A stretch of DNA of 64,000 nucleotides. Source: Undaria pinnatifida. Its lineage: Eukaryota > Sar > Phaeophyceae > Laminariales > Alariaceae. The translations under genes and the position numbers were made by a program. The DNA lies in NCBI GenBank assembly GCA_012845835.1, contig JABAKD010000017.1:2417001-2481000 (forward strand), in the 5' to 3' direction. The notes under the pieces were generated by a model. That model ran no database searches. It was not told the origin of the DNA and worked only from the letters and a program-made list of their open reading frames with translations. Positions 22,747 to 33,757 of the stretch are shown here, piece after piece (position 1 is the stretch's first letter; the number at the start of each line of letters is the position of its first letter).

Positions 22747-23906
22747 ATGAGCCACGCAGATTCTGGTTGTTCAGCCGCATCTACCGATGATGCAGGTGCA
22801 TCCTCCTCACAAAATGCGGCAGGACAACAGGCAGAGGTGATCGAAGGCGAGACGGAGGAAGGAGGGGCCTCGAATAAGGTTAAGGCTTTCTGTGTCGTCG
22901 AGCCCGCTAAGAGCTTCGACGTGAGGCCTGGAACGGAGTTTGCCGTGCCGCAGGCTGTGATCGACGCCATCGAGTCGTTCAAGGTACCGGCCGACTTTCA
23001 GCAGGAAGGGGCCCGTGAGGACTCCTTCATGTACAGCCTGGGAAACTACGTGAAGCCAAAGCCAACTTATCTCAACAAGGACGGCAGCAAGAGTACGACA
23101 GCCAAATTCTACTGCCAATTGTCAGTAGCGATGTATACTGTCGTCAAAAATCATTCAGTATACTGGATTGCAGCAGTATATTCTCTCTCCCTTCTCCTCT
23201 CTCCATCCGAAACGCATTTGGTGGGTTTCCGTACTATAATATGGCGTGTTTCTTGGACGTACATGAGAAAAAACAACTGGCGAATATACTGGCCGGGTCA
23301 ACCAGTCAATTACTACTGCCATAACATACTGTGCCAGTGCCCAGCCCTAGATTTTCACGCTTTGCCCTATTATTAACATACATTTACATAGTACACGCCG
23401 CGCACGCATTATAGCTTCATACGAAAACAAAATAAATGTCAAATCACACGGTGCGATTCGGTCCAGTTTGTTTTTTCAAGGAGTTCCACCTCATATTTAT
23501 ACAGTTGCCTTCGACCGCCTTCTTCCTCTATTGCCACGTGTTGCCACAGCTCGGAAAACGCTGCTACGACTGCCTCCGCGAGGGGGACGACACGCTGTTC
23601 GCCGCTGGCAACAACCTGGTGGATTCCTCGATCAAGCCCTGGCACGTGGCGTGTGCGCTGAGGCGTCGCCGGGAGATGGTAGAGACTATCACCCTCGAAG
23701 CCGACGAGCGCGCCGCCACAAACAGTGTGCGGAGAAATCGAGGAACGCGACCCGCAGCTCTACACCCGCGAAGGACCCCCGCGAGGGCCTCGCCAGGGGC
23801 CAGCAACTGGACCTGTCGTAGTCTTCTAGGCTACGTTGTTTTACTTAAAGCATTGAGCATCGAACACAGAACACATTGCTTAGAACACTCAGCGTTGCGC
23901 AAGTAA
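22747..23906 (+). CDS. Unrecognised two-exon protein with a Cys/His cluster
   Basis: Exon 1, 22747-23124: starts MSHADSGCSA, acidic and Ser-rich for 45 residues, then GTEFAVPQAVIDAIESFKVP and KSTTAKFYC. A donor (TCA|GTAGCG) at 23125 and an acceptor (TTGCCACAG) ending at 23549 join the exons in frame. Exon 2 then reads LGKRCYDC, a spacer, SSIKPWHVAC and a basic RRRRE stretch. The joined Cys/His pattern (YC, CYDC, H-x2-C) looks like a treble-clef or BED-like zinc site split by the intron, but I do not recognise the family; a domesticated or decayed transposase N-terminus is possible. In this frame the stop is at 23906. The neighbouring frame after 'acaaacagtgtgcgg' gives a shorter, more protein-like tail ending near 23826, so the 3' end is uncertain. 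Confidence 0.5.
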
Positions 23907-24053
23907 GTACGCGAGAAGTGACTCTACAGAGCATGGAGGGGGCTGATCGCGTACGCGACGACCCACGTCTACATATAATAGAAAGGATTAGGAATTGCCG
24001 TAGGTCAGACTACAGTCTCTTGAAGGGACGCTTGGTTTAAGAAGTTTCCTTCA

Positions 24054-24280
24054 ACAAATTAATATATTCAAATTCATTTCGAATATGGAGTTTGTGCAAT
24101 TTGAGGAGGCAAGAATGTGGAAGGGGAGAGGGGTTGTATTATAGTGGAAGGCTTTCGGTGAAAGTGCCGTGGGAGCTCGACTCTTCCATGCGAGCAGCGA
24201 AACGAACTGCAGAGCAACACGCAGACGCAAGGGGAGGTGCAGCGAGCATCGGTTTCGTATTTCGGGTTTGATCGTTTTTT
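24054..24280 (+). repeat. Split direct repeat A1 of the YR retroelement
   Basis: Starts ACAAATTAATATATTC and ends at GATCGTTTTTT. Matches A2 (30591-30817) with a single visible difference ('ctcgactctt' against 'ctcgacactt'). It contains an upstream ATG (24237) whose frame runs into the Gag-like ORF; the ATG at 24291, just past the repeat, is the more likely start. Confidence 0.92.
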
Positions 24281-24290
24281 CGCGGGCAAG

Positions 24291-26018
24291 ATGAGCAACG
24301 CAGGCAAGCGACGGGGTCGCTTATTTGCGGCGAATGAGGACGACACAGGCCGCATCCGCGAAGAAGCAAGGGCCAGCAACAGCGAGGGAAGGGGAGGCGA
24401 AGAGGAGAAAGACGGAGAGGGCACCGTCAGCACCGAGGGAGAGGATCCCGGAGCAGGCTCGGGCACGGGCTCCGGCAGCGGCGTAGCTCGAGTCGACGAG
24501 CCGCTAGGAAGCAGCGGCAGCAGGCAGACGCCAGCTGAGCAGCTGCTGGAAGCCGTTTTGCTGCTCACAAAAGTCTTGCAACAACAGCCAGCGCAGCAGC
24601 AACCAGCACAACAGCCGCAACAACAGCAGCAGCAGCAGGCACCTCTCGTTCCGCAACAGCAACAACACCTAGCAGCACCCCCGGGTGGGCCCGCAGTACA
24701 GCAGCAACTCCAGCAGCAGCAACACCTCCAATCAGCACCCCCGGCTGAGCCCGCAGCACAGCAGCAGCCCGCAGCACAGCAGCCTCAGCAGATCGAGCCG
24801 CAGTTACCACAACAGCCACCGCAGCTGGCAGGACAACACCCCCAGCAGGTAGTCGCCGGGCAGCAGCAGCACGTCATGCAACAACCGCCTTACGCACAAG
24901 CTCCACACCTTCTGGGCATGCAGTTCCCAGGATGGTGGCAGGGGGGAGGGCCTCCGTTGCAGCCACCGTGGGGTGGCGTGGGCGGCCAATTTGGGAGCAT
25001 GGAGCACGCCAGCAGTGTAGAAGCCCGTACCATCTCGGCGGACTCCACCAAGCGAAAAATCAGGATGTGGCAGGAAGCAGGAGCAGCGGCGATGTTTGTG
25101 CTCCGAGGTGGTCTGTTTGTGCTGCCATTGTCGTCTAGCGATTTGTCTCATGTGCTCAGGTTCATCGTCGACCCTAACAAGCGACTCATCGACATGATTA
25201 CTCCCCCGATAGCAAACATCGACATAGACGCGTTTTTACCTCCGGTCGAGCCGGGAACCGCGGCAGTGCCCCGAGCCGCAGAGGTGCACTTCCAAACGTT
25301 CGTCGAAGTTCTGGTGAAAGTGACCCAACAGGGAGCAGCGGAGTCCGCAGGGGGCGTGTCGCAGGGCAGGCGAGACTTGCTGATCGAGGAATGGCAGAAA
25401 ATGTCCAAGACTCTCACCGCGTACATGAACACGCATTACAACACACTACTGCCAAGGCAGCAGCAAGTTCGCGAGCGAGTGATTTTCGCGGCCAACAGAG
25501 ACATCAACGACTTTTTCGGACTGGTTTTAGACGCTGCGGTTCCGGTGAAGACTGCCTTTTCCCAACTCCGCCCCGCCGGAAGGGGAGTGCGCCGGGATAA
25601 ATGCCCCAGCCTTCACGATGCTCCGCGAAGTTGCAGTTTGCTGGGTCGGCTGGACACATCGCTGGAAGTGCCCAGGCTGGGCGGCTCGACGGCGGCAGCA
25701 AAACCGGTCAAGAGAAAGGCGAACACAGGAGGGATTCTCCCACCAGCCACGCGGCCGCGTACGGACGGGGGACCGCGGGCGGGTTAGCCTTTTGTTTCGG
25801 GCCTGCAGCAGATGCGGACGCCGGAAGGGACTTGCCATTTCGCGTGGCGGAGGCAACAGTGCAACAGAACCAACTGTCAATACTCGCATGGCCCGTTCGT
25901 TCAGGACGGTACGGGGGCCCCGGGATTGCCCTGCCCGCCACCGCCGCCGCCGCCGCCGAGGTACCAGCAGCAGCAGCACCAGCAGCAGCCACAGCAGCTG
26001 CAGCAGCAACAGCAGCTG

Positions 26019-26050
<32 letters not shown>

Positions 26051-26195
26051 GCAGCAACAGCAGCAGCCTCAGCAACAGCAGCAGCCTCCGGCGGCCGTCG
26101 CGAGGTTCAGCTTTTCGCACGGGCAGAACCAGGGGAGAGGTGGCGGAGCTCAGGGCAGGCAGGGACCCGGGGCGGGGAGAGGTGGTCGTAATTGA
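24291..26195 (+). CDS. Gag-like ORF of the YR retroelement, Q-rich with CCCH finger
   Basis: The frame opens at the ATG at 24291 (MSNAGKRRGR). An acidic Glu/Gly-rich start is followed by a Gln/Pro-rich tract (about residues 110-210), then a non-repetitive core (TKRKIRMWQEAGAA, LIDMITPPIANIDID, QVRERVIFAANRDIND) typical in position of a nucleocapsid-like core. An in-frame TAG at 25785-25787 splits it. In the same frame the second part contains a CCCH-type finger (C-x8-C-x4-C-x3-H, at CHFAWRRQQ...CQYSH), a poly-Pro run and a poly-Gln run encoded by CAG/CAA, ending GRGGRN at 26195. The TAG may be a mutation, a readthrough site, or evidence of an unrecognised intron. Expected to bind element RNA. 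Confidence 0.8.
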
Positions 26196-26563
26196 CAGGG
26201 CGGGCCTCGCCTGATGGCGGGGCCGGACGGCAAGTGGCGCAATGCGGAGGGTGGAGTTTCGCCGTTCGTGGACACCAGTAAGTCGGTGGGACTGACTGGC
26301 GCGCCCCAACCGGGATCGGTGTCGCAAGCGGTGTTCGTGGGTGAGTCGTGTGACCGTAAATGTGCCGAGTGGGTTCTTGACAGTAGGACAACTTTTACTG
26401 ACCAGCATAACGGTAAGAAATGTAGCAACGCTAGAAATGATGGTTGTCAGTTGCCGGACTCGGTTGGTAACGAGCCGGAACAGAGTGGCGGTAGGGTCAC
26501 ACAGCGTGGCCAGGAGAAAGGTGAATTGCCGAACCCTGGTAGTTAAAAAAAATCAATCACACG

Positions 26564-29237
26564 GTGCATAATTACTGTGGGCATGGCCAGTCGCCTGTCC
26601 GTGATGGTCCCCAGTTGGGACTGTCTAAAAACAATAACGCAAGACAGATTTACTGTGGGCATGGCCAGTTGCCTGCCTTTGATCGTTCCGAGTCGGAACA
26701 GGATAGCAGTAAATCTAGACAGCGTTACCAAGGTCATGGCCAGTTGCCTGGCCTTGGTCGTGCCCAGTCGGCGCAAGGCTTGCGAGAGTACTCAAAAGCA
26801 CCGCAGGGGCGGCATGGTCACGAACAGTTGCCGGATCATGAGTCCCGGGCGGAAAATAGAGTCCAGAGTCATGGCCAGTTGCCTGACGTGGGTCGTGTCC
26901 AGTCGGCGCAAGGCTGGCGAGAGTCCTCAAAGGCAACCAACTTAAGCGAGTACGCAAAAGAAAAATATGTACCCGAGTCGGGGCGACAAGTAGCCCCTTT
27001 AGATGGAAAAGAATCGTACTACACTCAAGTTCAGACATGCAATGTAACCAACAATGGCAACAGCAGAAAAGCAAAAATCGCTGAGCTGAACGGAAGATGG
27101 AATCAAACAAAGGTGTCGATGGCCGCCGAAAACCGCGACCTTGCTAGAACGAAACGAGTCATTCGAGAGATGGCAGAAATAGGCACAGAGCTGTTACATG
27201 TACGCGATGGTAGTGTGGGAGACGTGGCTGTTGGAATCGGAGGCACCTTGGTGTCACCTCCTTTCTCTCTCAGCCAAGTGGAACACTATTTTGGGCTTAT
27301 TAAGGGCTTCCCAGCAATAACGGAGCTCGTAGACATTATCAAGAATGGCGTCCCGGTAAAAACATCGGTCACGGACCTCGACCCAACCAGAGCAATGCAG
27401 TATGGAAATCACAGCACCGTGGCAGAACACATGGACCTAGTTTGGGAAAAACTGTATGAAGATATTAGACGAAATCGAGTGCTCGTGTTTGAAAGAGAAT
27501 CCGCTGCCTCTTTAAAAGGGCTGCGGGTGGCACCTCTGGGGGCGGTGGTCACACACAAGGTCAGAATCATTAACGACTACTCGTTTGAGGCCGGAGCGGC
27601 CAGGGGGGAGAAGGGGGGACTGAACAGAGACACACAAACTGAAGAAGGTACCAAAATGTCTCTGTGGTGACGCCCTCCCCGCACTTCCAAAGGCTCTAAC
27701 AGACCTTCGAATAAGGTTCCCCAACCGTCGTATACTGTTGGCAAAGGCAGACGTAACTGACGCTTTCAGGAATGTTAGAATTGCACCGCACCAGGCACAG
27801 AACTTTTGTTACGTGGTAGACGATGTGTTGGTATCGGATTTCAGACTCACCTTTGGATGGGCAGCCTCGCCAGGGTACTGGGGCCTCATGGCCGCAGCGG
27901 CCGAACACGCCCACTGTAACACTACGGTAAATAGCGCCGTTATCCTACCAGAAGGAAAGGCCATGATGTCGCACGTCAAAATCGTGAAGCCGTGGGAGAA
28001 CGGAAGTCCAACCCGGATTCCGACCGGAGTAAGAGTTAACGCCCCGAAAAGGGGCGGGCCAAGCGAACCGTTTTTAACGTCCGTGTACGTTGATGATTTT
28101 ATTATGGCCAGCGTGCAGCTCAACGCTTCAGATCAGACAGCCCTCATAGCGTCGGCTTCTCTCGCATCAGATAACGTAAGATTATTTGGACCAGGCGAAA
28201 AAGGTGAAACTCCAATTCTTGCCCCGAAGAAGAGCACGAATTGGAATTCAACTGTAGATGCTCTCGGTTTTACCATCAACACCCACACCATGCGAATCTC
28301 GGTCACTAAGGAAAGGATAGAAGCGATTAGACTACTCCTAGAACTTGAGTGGCCTAGTAGCAAAACGCATGCAGGCGCGCAGGCCGTTCTCAGCATGGCC
28401 GGGAAATTATGGAACCTCACGTATGTAGTCAGAGCGGGAAGATATTTTGTCTGGCAGCTTTTACGTTTGACCGATCTTGACAAAATAGCTAAGTCGAAAA
28501 AACGGACGCGGAGAGTAGTTAAACTGGGCTGGGAGTTTCACAATGATATTGCCTTCTGGAAGTGGGCAATCGACCACAACTTGGTTAACGCCGGGGAGTC
28601 GCTTGGAGCACCCTTTTACGCACACGTACAACGAACTGCCTTACGACGATACTACTCAGACGCAAGCTTTACTGCAGTCGGGGGGTTTTGCCCAGAGCTC
28701 CAGGTGTATTGGAGATACGATCTGAACCACCGGCTGTCCGAGCTTCTGCGAAAACAGGTGGTGACAAAGGGCGAGGACGCAATAACGATCAACTTGCTCG
28801 AACTGTGTGGCATGGTAATGACAGCGTACGTGACACAAGTCCTTTTGAACGATAGGCCGAAAACGCCAGGAGATCCAGTACTGTTGAGAGGAGACAACGT
28901 GGCAGCAGTGTCGTGGATTAACAGATGTGGAGGATCACGTAACAGACGTGCGGCCCTAGCCATGAGATTACTGGGTAGACTGGAAATCACGAGCGGTTGG
29001 ACCCATGACGCAAAACATATTTCCGGTGTGCAGAATGTGGTGGCTGACGGCATTTCAAGATGGCCAAAAGAACAGATCGCGCGCAACCTGCAGCCCCTCG
29101 TACACGGGGAATGGAGAGAGCAAAGTATAGGTCAGAGCGGGTGCGGATTTTTCGAGACAATTCTACAGCCCAATTTTCCCACAGAGTACATGGATGACGA
29201 TGTATGGGATGCGATGACACGAACAGCAGAATCATGA
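26564..29237 (+). CDS. Reverse transcriptase-RNase H ORF of the YR retroelement (one frameshift)
   Basis: Copies element RNA into DNA and removes the RNA strand. The N-terminal 130 residues carry five imperfect repeats of a HGQLPxxxRxQS motif. RT follows: HKVRIINDYSFE, then AKADVTDAFRNVRI, TFGWAASPGYWG, and the catalytic YVDD in TSVYVDDFIMAS (near 28090). The RNase H carries YYSDAS, LLELCG, LRGDNVAAV and HISGVQNVVADG, i.e. all acidic positions. The frame changes once, near 27645-27660: upstream it ends at a TGA (27668-27670), while the continuation (CGDALPALPKALTDL) is in the next frame, as if one base had been inserted. Otherwise open to 29237. No methyltransferase-like domain is seen. A short open stretch at 26214-26546 may be the true 5' part. 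Confidence 0.9.
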
Positions 29238-29241
29238 ACAC

Positions 29242-30345
29242 TTGCTCAAACCCCTCCGAGCAGGATCATACGCGGGAGAGGGAGGGAATGAGGACGAGGC
29301 GAAAAGACTGGTGGAGACCCTAGCGTTGGCCTCGGTGGGGGGAAGCACGCAAAAGGTGTACTGGTCTCAATGGAAAACGTGGTGCCGTCTCAGGGCGATA
29401 GAAGGGAAGGGGGCGTGGCTGTCAGAAAGAGACGGAGTCGATGCGGCAGTTACAGAGCTGACGAAATTCATGGCGTTGCGCTGCTTTAGCTTCAAAAACC
29501 AAAGTCAGACGATTCGGGGTTACCTAGCAGCGATCAAGTATTTTCACAGAATGTTTGAGGGTTGGGAATTGCCCACTTCACACTGCATGGTGACAGCAGT
29601 AGGGAAAGGAATCGACAGAGCACACGGTAAGGCGGAGGTACGCCCCAAGGTAAGGAAACCTCTGTCGTGGGAACTGCTAACCAAGGGGAGGGGGTGCGTG
29701 GCCGGTGTAGAGACCGAAGGGTGGGTAGTGTGGTGCGGTCTCGCTTTGTCGTTTCATCTATTGTGCAGAGCCTCGGAAATTTGGGCGTTTGGTAATGGCC
29801 TGGTACACCCGGACTTTTGTCTGACGAGAAGGGACTTGGTTTTTTTTGCGGGAGCGTCGCAACTGGCGTGGGATGACAGGCGCATAGCGGACAGAGTAGA
29901 AGTGACGTTCCGCGCGTCCAAGTCAGACAACAAGAGGTTGGGAGCAACGGTTACCAGGACGAGCGTAACGGTAGGGAAGGATCAAGCGACGAGGGGTGTG
30001 AGTGGTTACGGGGCCCCGGAAATAATTCTGGGCCTGCTAGACCTTCACCCCGAATTGAGCGGGTCAGCACCACTCATGCAGACACGCACGGCAAGCGGGT
30101 GGAAGGTTATCTCGCGTGCGGTAGCGACGAAGGCCTTGAGGCGGATGGTCAGTAGTTTGGGGAGAGACCCGACGCAGTACGCCTTACACTCAGGTAGGAT
30201 TGGTGGGGCTACGCAGTTGGCGGCACAAGGTGCTTCGGACATTCAGATCCAAAGAGCGGGGAGGTGGAAGTCTCTGGCGTTCATGGTTTACGTAAGAGCG
30301 GGAGGGGAGGGGGCAGACTTTGTGTCAGAAGCTCTAACAAGGTAA
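29242..30345 (+). CDS. Tyrosine recombinase of the YR retroelement
   Basis: About 367 residues, fully open. Integrates the circular DNA copy, replacing the DDE integrase of LTR elements. The SAM-like N-terminal part (STQKVYWSQWKTWCR, IRGYLAAIKYFHR) is followed by the catalytic domain: Arg in LLCRASEIW, the H-x-x-R in ALHSGRIGG, Trp in RAGRWKS, and the Tyr nucleophile in AFMVYVR. All expected catalytic positions are present. The frame begins four bases after the RT-RNase H stop with no good ATG (a TTG at 29242; the upstream frame is closed by a TGA about 30 bases earlier), so translation probably depends on frameshifting or re-initiation. Confidence 0.92.
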   Translation: MLKPLRAGSYAGEGGNEDEAKRLVETLALASVGGSTQKVYWSQWKTWCRLRAIEGKGAWLSERDGVDAAVTELTKFMALRCFSFKNQSQTIRGYLAAIKYFHRMFEGWELPTSHCMVTAVGKGIDRAHGKAEVRPKVRKPLSWELLTKGRGCVAGVETEGWVVWCGLALSFHLLCRASEIWAFGNGLVHPDFCLTRRDLVFFAGASQLAWDDRRIADRVEVTFRASKSDNKRLGATVTRTSVTVGKDQATRGVSGYGAPEIILGLLDLHPELSGSAPLMQTRTASGWKVISRAVATKALRRMVSSLGRDPTQYALHSGRIGGATQLAAQGASDIQIQRAGRWKSLAFMVYVRAGGEGADFVSEALTR

Positions 30346-30400
30346 GGCGGGAAGAGAATTAACAAGATAAGTTTCAGAGATATTCGGGCTTGCCCAATGG

Positions 30401-31098
30401 AGAAAAGTGGGGCCAGGGTTTCGGTTTTTCTCGGCGGTACGGGGCCGAAACGTAAACGTAGCGGGTTAGCCCGAAGGGTGTTTTTCCATGTTTAGTTCTG
30501 GGAGTAGGTTATCCCATTGTACCATGTGGGTGCCTTACAGGCATCATTTTACTGCGTAAATTAATTCCACAATTCTTGAGCCAAAATATAACAAATTAAT
30601 ATATTCAAATTCATTTCGAATATGGAGTTTGTGCAATTTGAGGAGGCAAGAATGTGGAAGGGGAGAGGGGTTGTATTATAGTGGAAGGCTTTCGGTGAAA
30701 GTGCCGTGGGAGCTCGACACTTCCATGCGAGCAGCGAAACGAACTGCAGAGCAACACGCAGACGCAAGGGGAGGTGCAGCGAGCATCGGTTTCGTATTTC
30801 GGGTTTGATCGTTTTTTCCCCACCGTCCCACCCTAACGCTCAAGAGAGGGGGGGGGGGGGGGGCAGTAAGGTTGTTAGTATAATATGAGTGTAACATAGT
30901 AGCAGAAAAGTGGGGCCAGGGTTTCCGTTTTTCTCGGCGGTACGGGGCCGAAACGTAAACGTAGCGGGTTAGCCCGAAGGGTGTTTTTCCATGTTTAGTT
31001 CTGGGAGTAGGTTATCCCATTGTACCATGTGGGTGCCTTACAGGCATCATTTTATTGCGTAAATTAATTCCACAATTCTTGAGCCAAAATATAACAAA
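30401..31098 (+). repeat. B1-A2-B2 terminal repeats of the YR retroelement
   Basis: B1 30401-30595 and B2 30904-31098 start AGAAAAGTGGGGCC and end ATATAACAAA, with two visible differences. A2 (30591-30817) lies between them and repeats A1. The 86-bp A2-B2 spacer holds a run of about 16 G and a TA-rich tail. This is the 3' arrangement expected for PAT/Ngaro elements. Confidence 0.92.
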
Positions 31099-33501
31099 AG
31101 AGGCATTCACCAATGAGCACCGCTCCATCATCAGCATCGCAACGTCTTGAAGTCCTTCCGTTCGGCGACCTTTCTGTCATCTTGCCGGATCCACCTCGTG
31201 TTAGGTACTTGAACTTGAACAACCCACTCAATACCAAGTGCAAGTTTTGCAATGCCCTGAAATGGAAAGAAGAGAACAAAAACTGTTGCTGCAAAGGCAA
31301 GTATGTCGTGCATCCACTCGTGCCTATTCCGCCAGATATTAAGGAAATTTTTAGCGCGCCTAGTTTCCTCAAACGCCAACGCTCTTATAATGGCACATTT
31401 GCTACGACAGCTCTTGGAGCATCGCCTTCGCCCACTTGGACACAACCTCCTTACCCTAGCATGCTCAAGCTCCACGGCAAACCGTATCACCGTGTAATGG
31501 ATAGTTTGAGTGAGACATACGGAGGCACCGTTGCAAATAACCAAGCCCGAATGTACATTTATGACAATGAGATTCAAACAAACGCCAAACGCCTGCAACT
31601 AGATGCTGACACTCTCACCTACTCGAGCAATCGCATAAAAGAGGTTAATAAATGGGTCAAACACTACCGTACACTACTCCTTGAAATCGACCAAAGCGAA
31701 TATCACAACCTTTGTATATCGTTCGAGGAAACTGCTCGTGTCACGCCCACCACTCGCACTGAAATTGTGGCTCTATTATACAAAGACGACGAACGCACAC
31801 CTGCCCAAAGACACGTCTACACATTTCTCTGCAGCGGTCCAACTGACGAATGTCAAAAGCCACGGTTCGTGCCGATCTGGTCGGTTTTGCATTAATCTCT
31901 TCAATTGTCACTTTTAGTTTATTTTGGCGAGCCAGGTTCGAGCCCAGGATGGCATGGTGACAACAGGAATCCCGCACTCTCTTTACCACTGGAAAACGAG
32001 TTCAGATTTTTCAATACTGTCGACAACGGCTCCTTTGCGTGCCCGCTTTTCAAAATATTTCAACACTAGCTTAGGAACATGCATGTGACTCTTATGCTAG
32101 GTAAGATGGCATTGTTCGATCTTATTGCGATGAGCAACTTCCAAAGAAACGTCTCACCACACTCAACGCCATCAACCAGGCTCCCCCAGAGGCTACGGTC
32201 GGAAAACGCCAGTCAGCTTTCATGGCGCCCCAGCAAACCGCAAACGAAAGCAATTGGATGCAATGACCGTGGTCACACGCATGGGAAAGCCGCATTTGAT
32301 GGTAACGTGCACAGCAAACCCCAAACGGCCCGAGATAGTGGAAAACTTACACAAACGCCAGACAGGAATGGATCGCCCTGGTTTAGTTATCCGTGTCTTC
32401 AAGTGAAGCTCAGGTCCCTTTTGGCAGGCCTCAAAAGCAAACTCTTCGGCTAAATGCATTACATGCTTCATGTCATTGAGTACCACGGACGAGGTTGTGC
32501 TCACGCCCACATCATCATAAAATTTGAAGGACCAAGCCCCGAGCAATTGAAAGAGTTGACAAACGGATATGGACAAATCTTCCAGATGCTAGCAATGCAA
32601 ACGGCGAGCTGCTCAAAAACGTCCTCCAGTACATCGTCCATAAAAAATGTGGTACGTCCAACCCTTCTGCACCCTGCATGAAAACATATCCCAAAACTAA
32701 GAGAAAATGTTGCAAAATGCACAATCCCCAGCCTTTCCGCAATAACCTCGCTCTCAACGGAAAATCGGGACGAGCTGAATACAGACGCCTAGACAACAAC
32801 GACAGCGCCACAACAAAATGCAAGAACGGCCAAAACAACACCGTGGAGGCCACCATAGACAACCGCGACATAGTGCCTTACAACCCGTACTTGATCATGA
32901 AATTCGATCGCCATATTTGCATCGCCATGGTCACAGTTAAAGCTGTCATCGCGTACTTATACAAATACGCATATAAGCCGGCCGATTCTACTCGAGCAAA
33001 AATCACGTACAACGGCAATGAACTAGAAGCATATCGCAGCGCGCGCTACATTTCCAGCTCTGAGGCAATGCGGCAAATTTTTGGGTACAGGTCGCAAGAA
33101 CGCGTGCCAGCTGTTGTTCTCCTGTTTGTGCACCTTGAAGGAGAGCAGCCAGTTGTCCTCGATGAAGCAGACTCCGCGGAAATACGATCGATAGCCACAT
33201 CCTCCGTATCAAACTTGATGGGAGTACTTTGGACGACCTTTTCACGACCAATTCAATGACTTAACATACCTGCAATACTCTTGATCAATACATTCACCAG
33301 CCAAAAGAACGCACATCAAAGCGATCTCGCCCATGCGATGACGACTCCAACGACGACGAAACCTCCAACGACAACGGCTCGTCCACGACCATTTGGCGCG
33401 ATCAACGCCTTACTTTTGTCCATCTCCGAAGCAAGCCAATCGTAGCTCGTCTCCTATACATGAGCCCTGACCACGGAGACATATGGTACCTACGACTCCA
33501 C

Positions 33502-33757
33502 GCGCGCTACGATAGAGGTTTATTACTTTTTTTCTGAGGTTCCTCGATTTGGGAGCTCAAGACCTCTCTAAAAAAACTGTTTAGAAAATAAATCAAGGCT
33601 GCTACCGGATGAAAAAGCCCATGGCCTGGGTACGCAGCAAGAATCGTGCAACAAAATGGCCTATTATTTATTTTTTTTCCGACGATTTTGGGTTATGGAG
33701 TCCCGTCATTCAGAAAACATTTCAGGCGAAAAATGCTTCCTCTATCGTAGCATGCGT
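33502..33757 (-). mobile_element. MITE family 1, inserted in the Helitron
   Basis: About 255 bp with ends CGCGCTACGATAGAGG and CCTCTATCGTAGCATGCG. It splits the Helitron reading between GDIWYLR and LLHEHTTSW, two pieces that are adjacent in intact family members, so the MITE arrived after the Helitron. The body matches other family-1 copies ('gattttgggttatggag', 'cattcagaaaacattt'). Confidence 0.85.

Larger units (their letters stand above)
24054..31098 (+). mobile_element. PAT/Ngaro-like tyrosine-recombinase retrotransposon, nearly intact
   Basis: A 7.0-kb YR retroelement with split direct repeats in the order A1 (24054-24280) - ORFs - B1 (30401-30595) - A2 (30591-30817) - B2 (30904-31098). 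B1 and A2 share the bases ACAAA, and A2 and B2 are separated by 86 bp containing a poly-G tract. The ORFs encode a Gln-rich Gag-like protein with a CCCH finger, RT-RNase H, and a tyrosine recombinase. Split repeats without LTRs or an integrase are the mark of the PAT/Ngaro branch of DIRS-order elements. A1/A2 differ at about one site and B1/B2 at about two in roughly 420 bp, so insertion is recent. No target duplication is expected or seen. The element ends 14 bases before the first Helitron reading frame. Confidence 0.92.

Noticed and set aside
31925-32010. Possible tRNA gene or pseudogene around 'ggttcgagcccagg'
   Set aside because: A box-B-like word is present, but the T stem does not pair properly, and I could not find matching acceptor or D arms on either strand.
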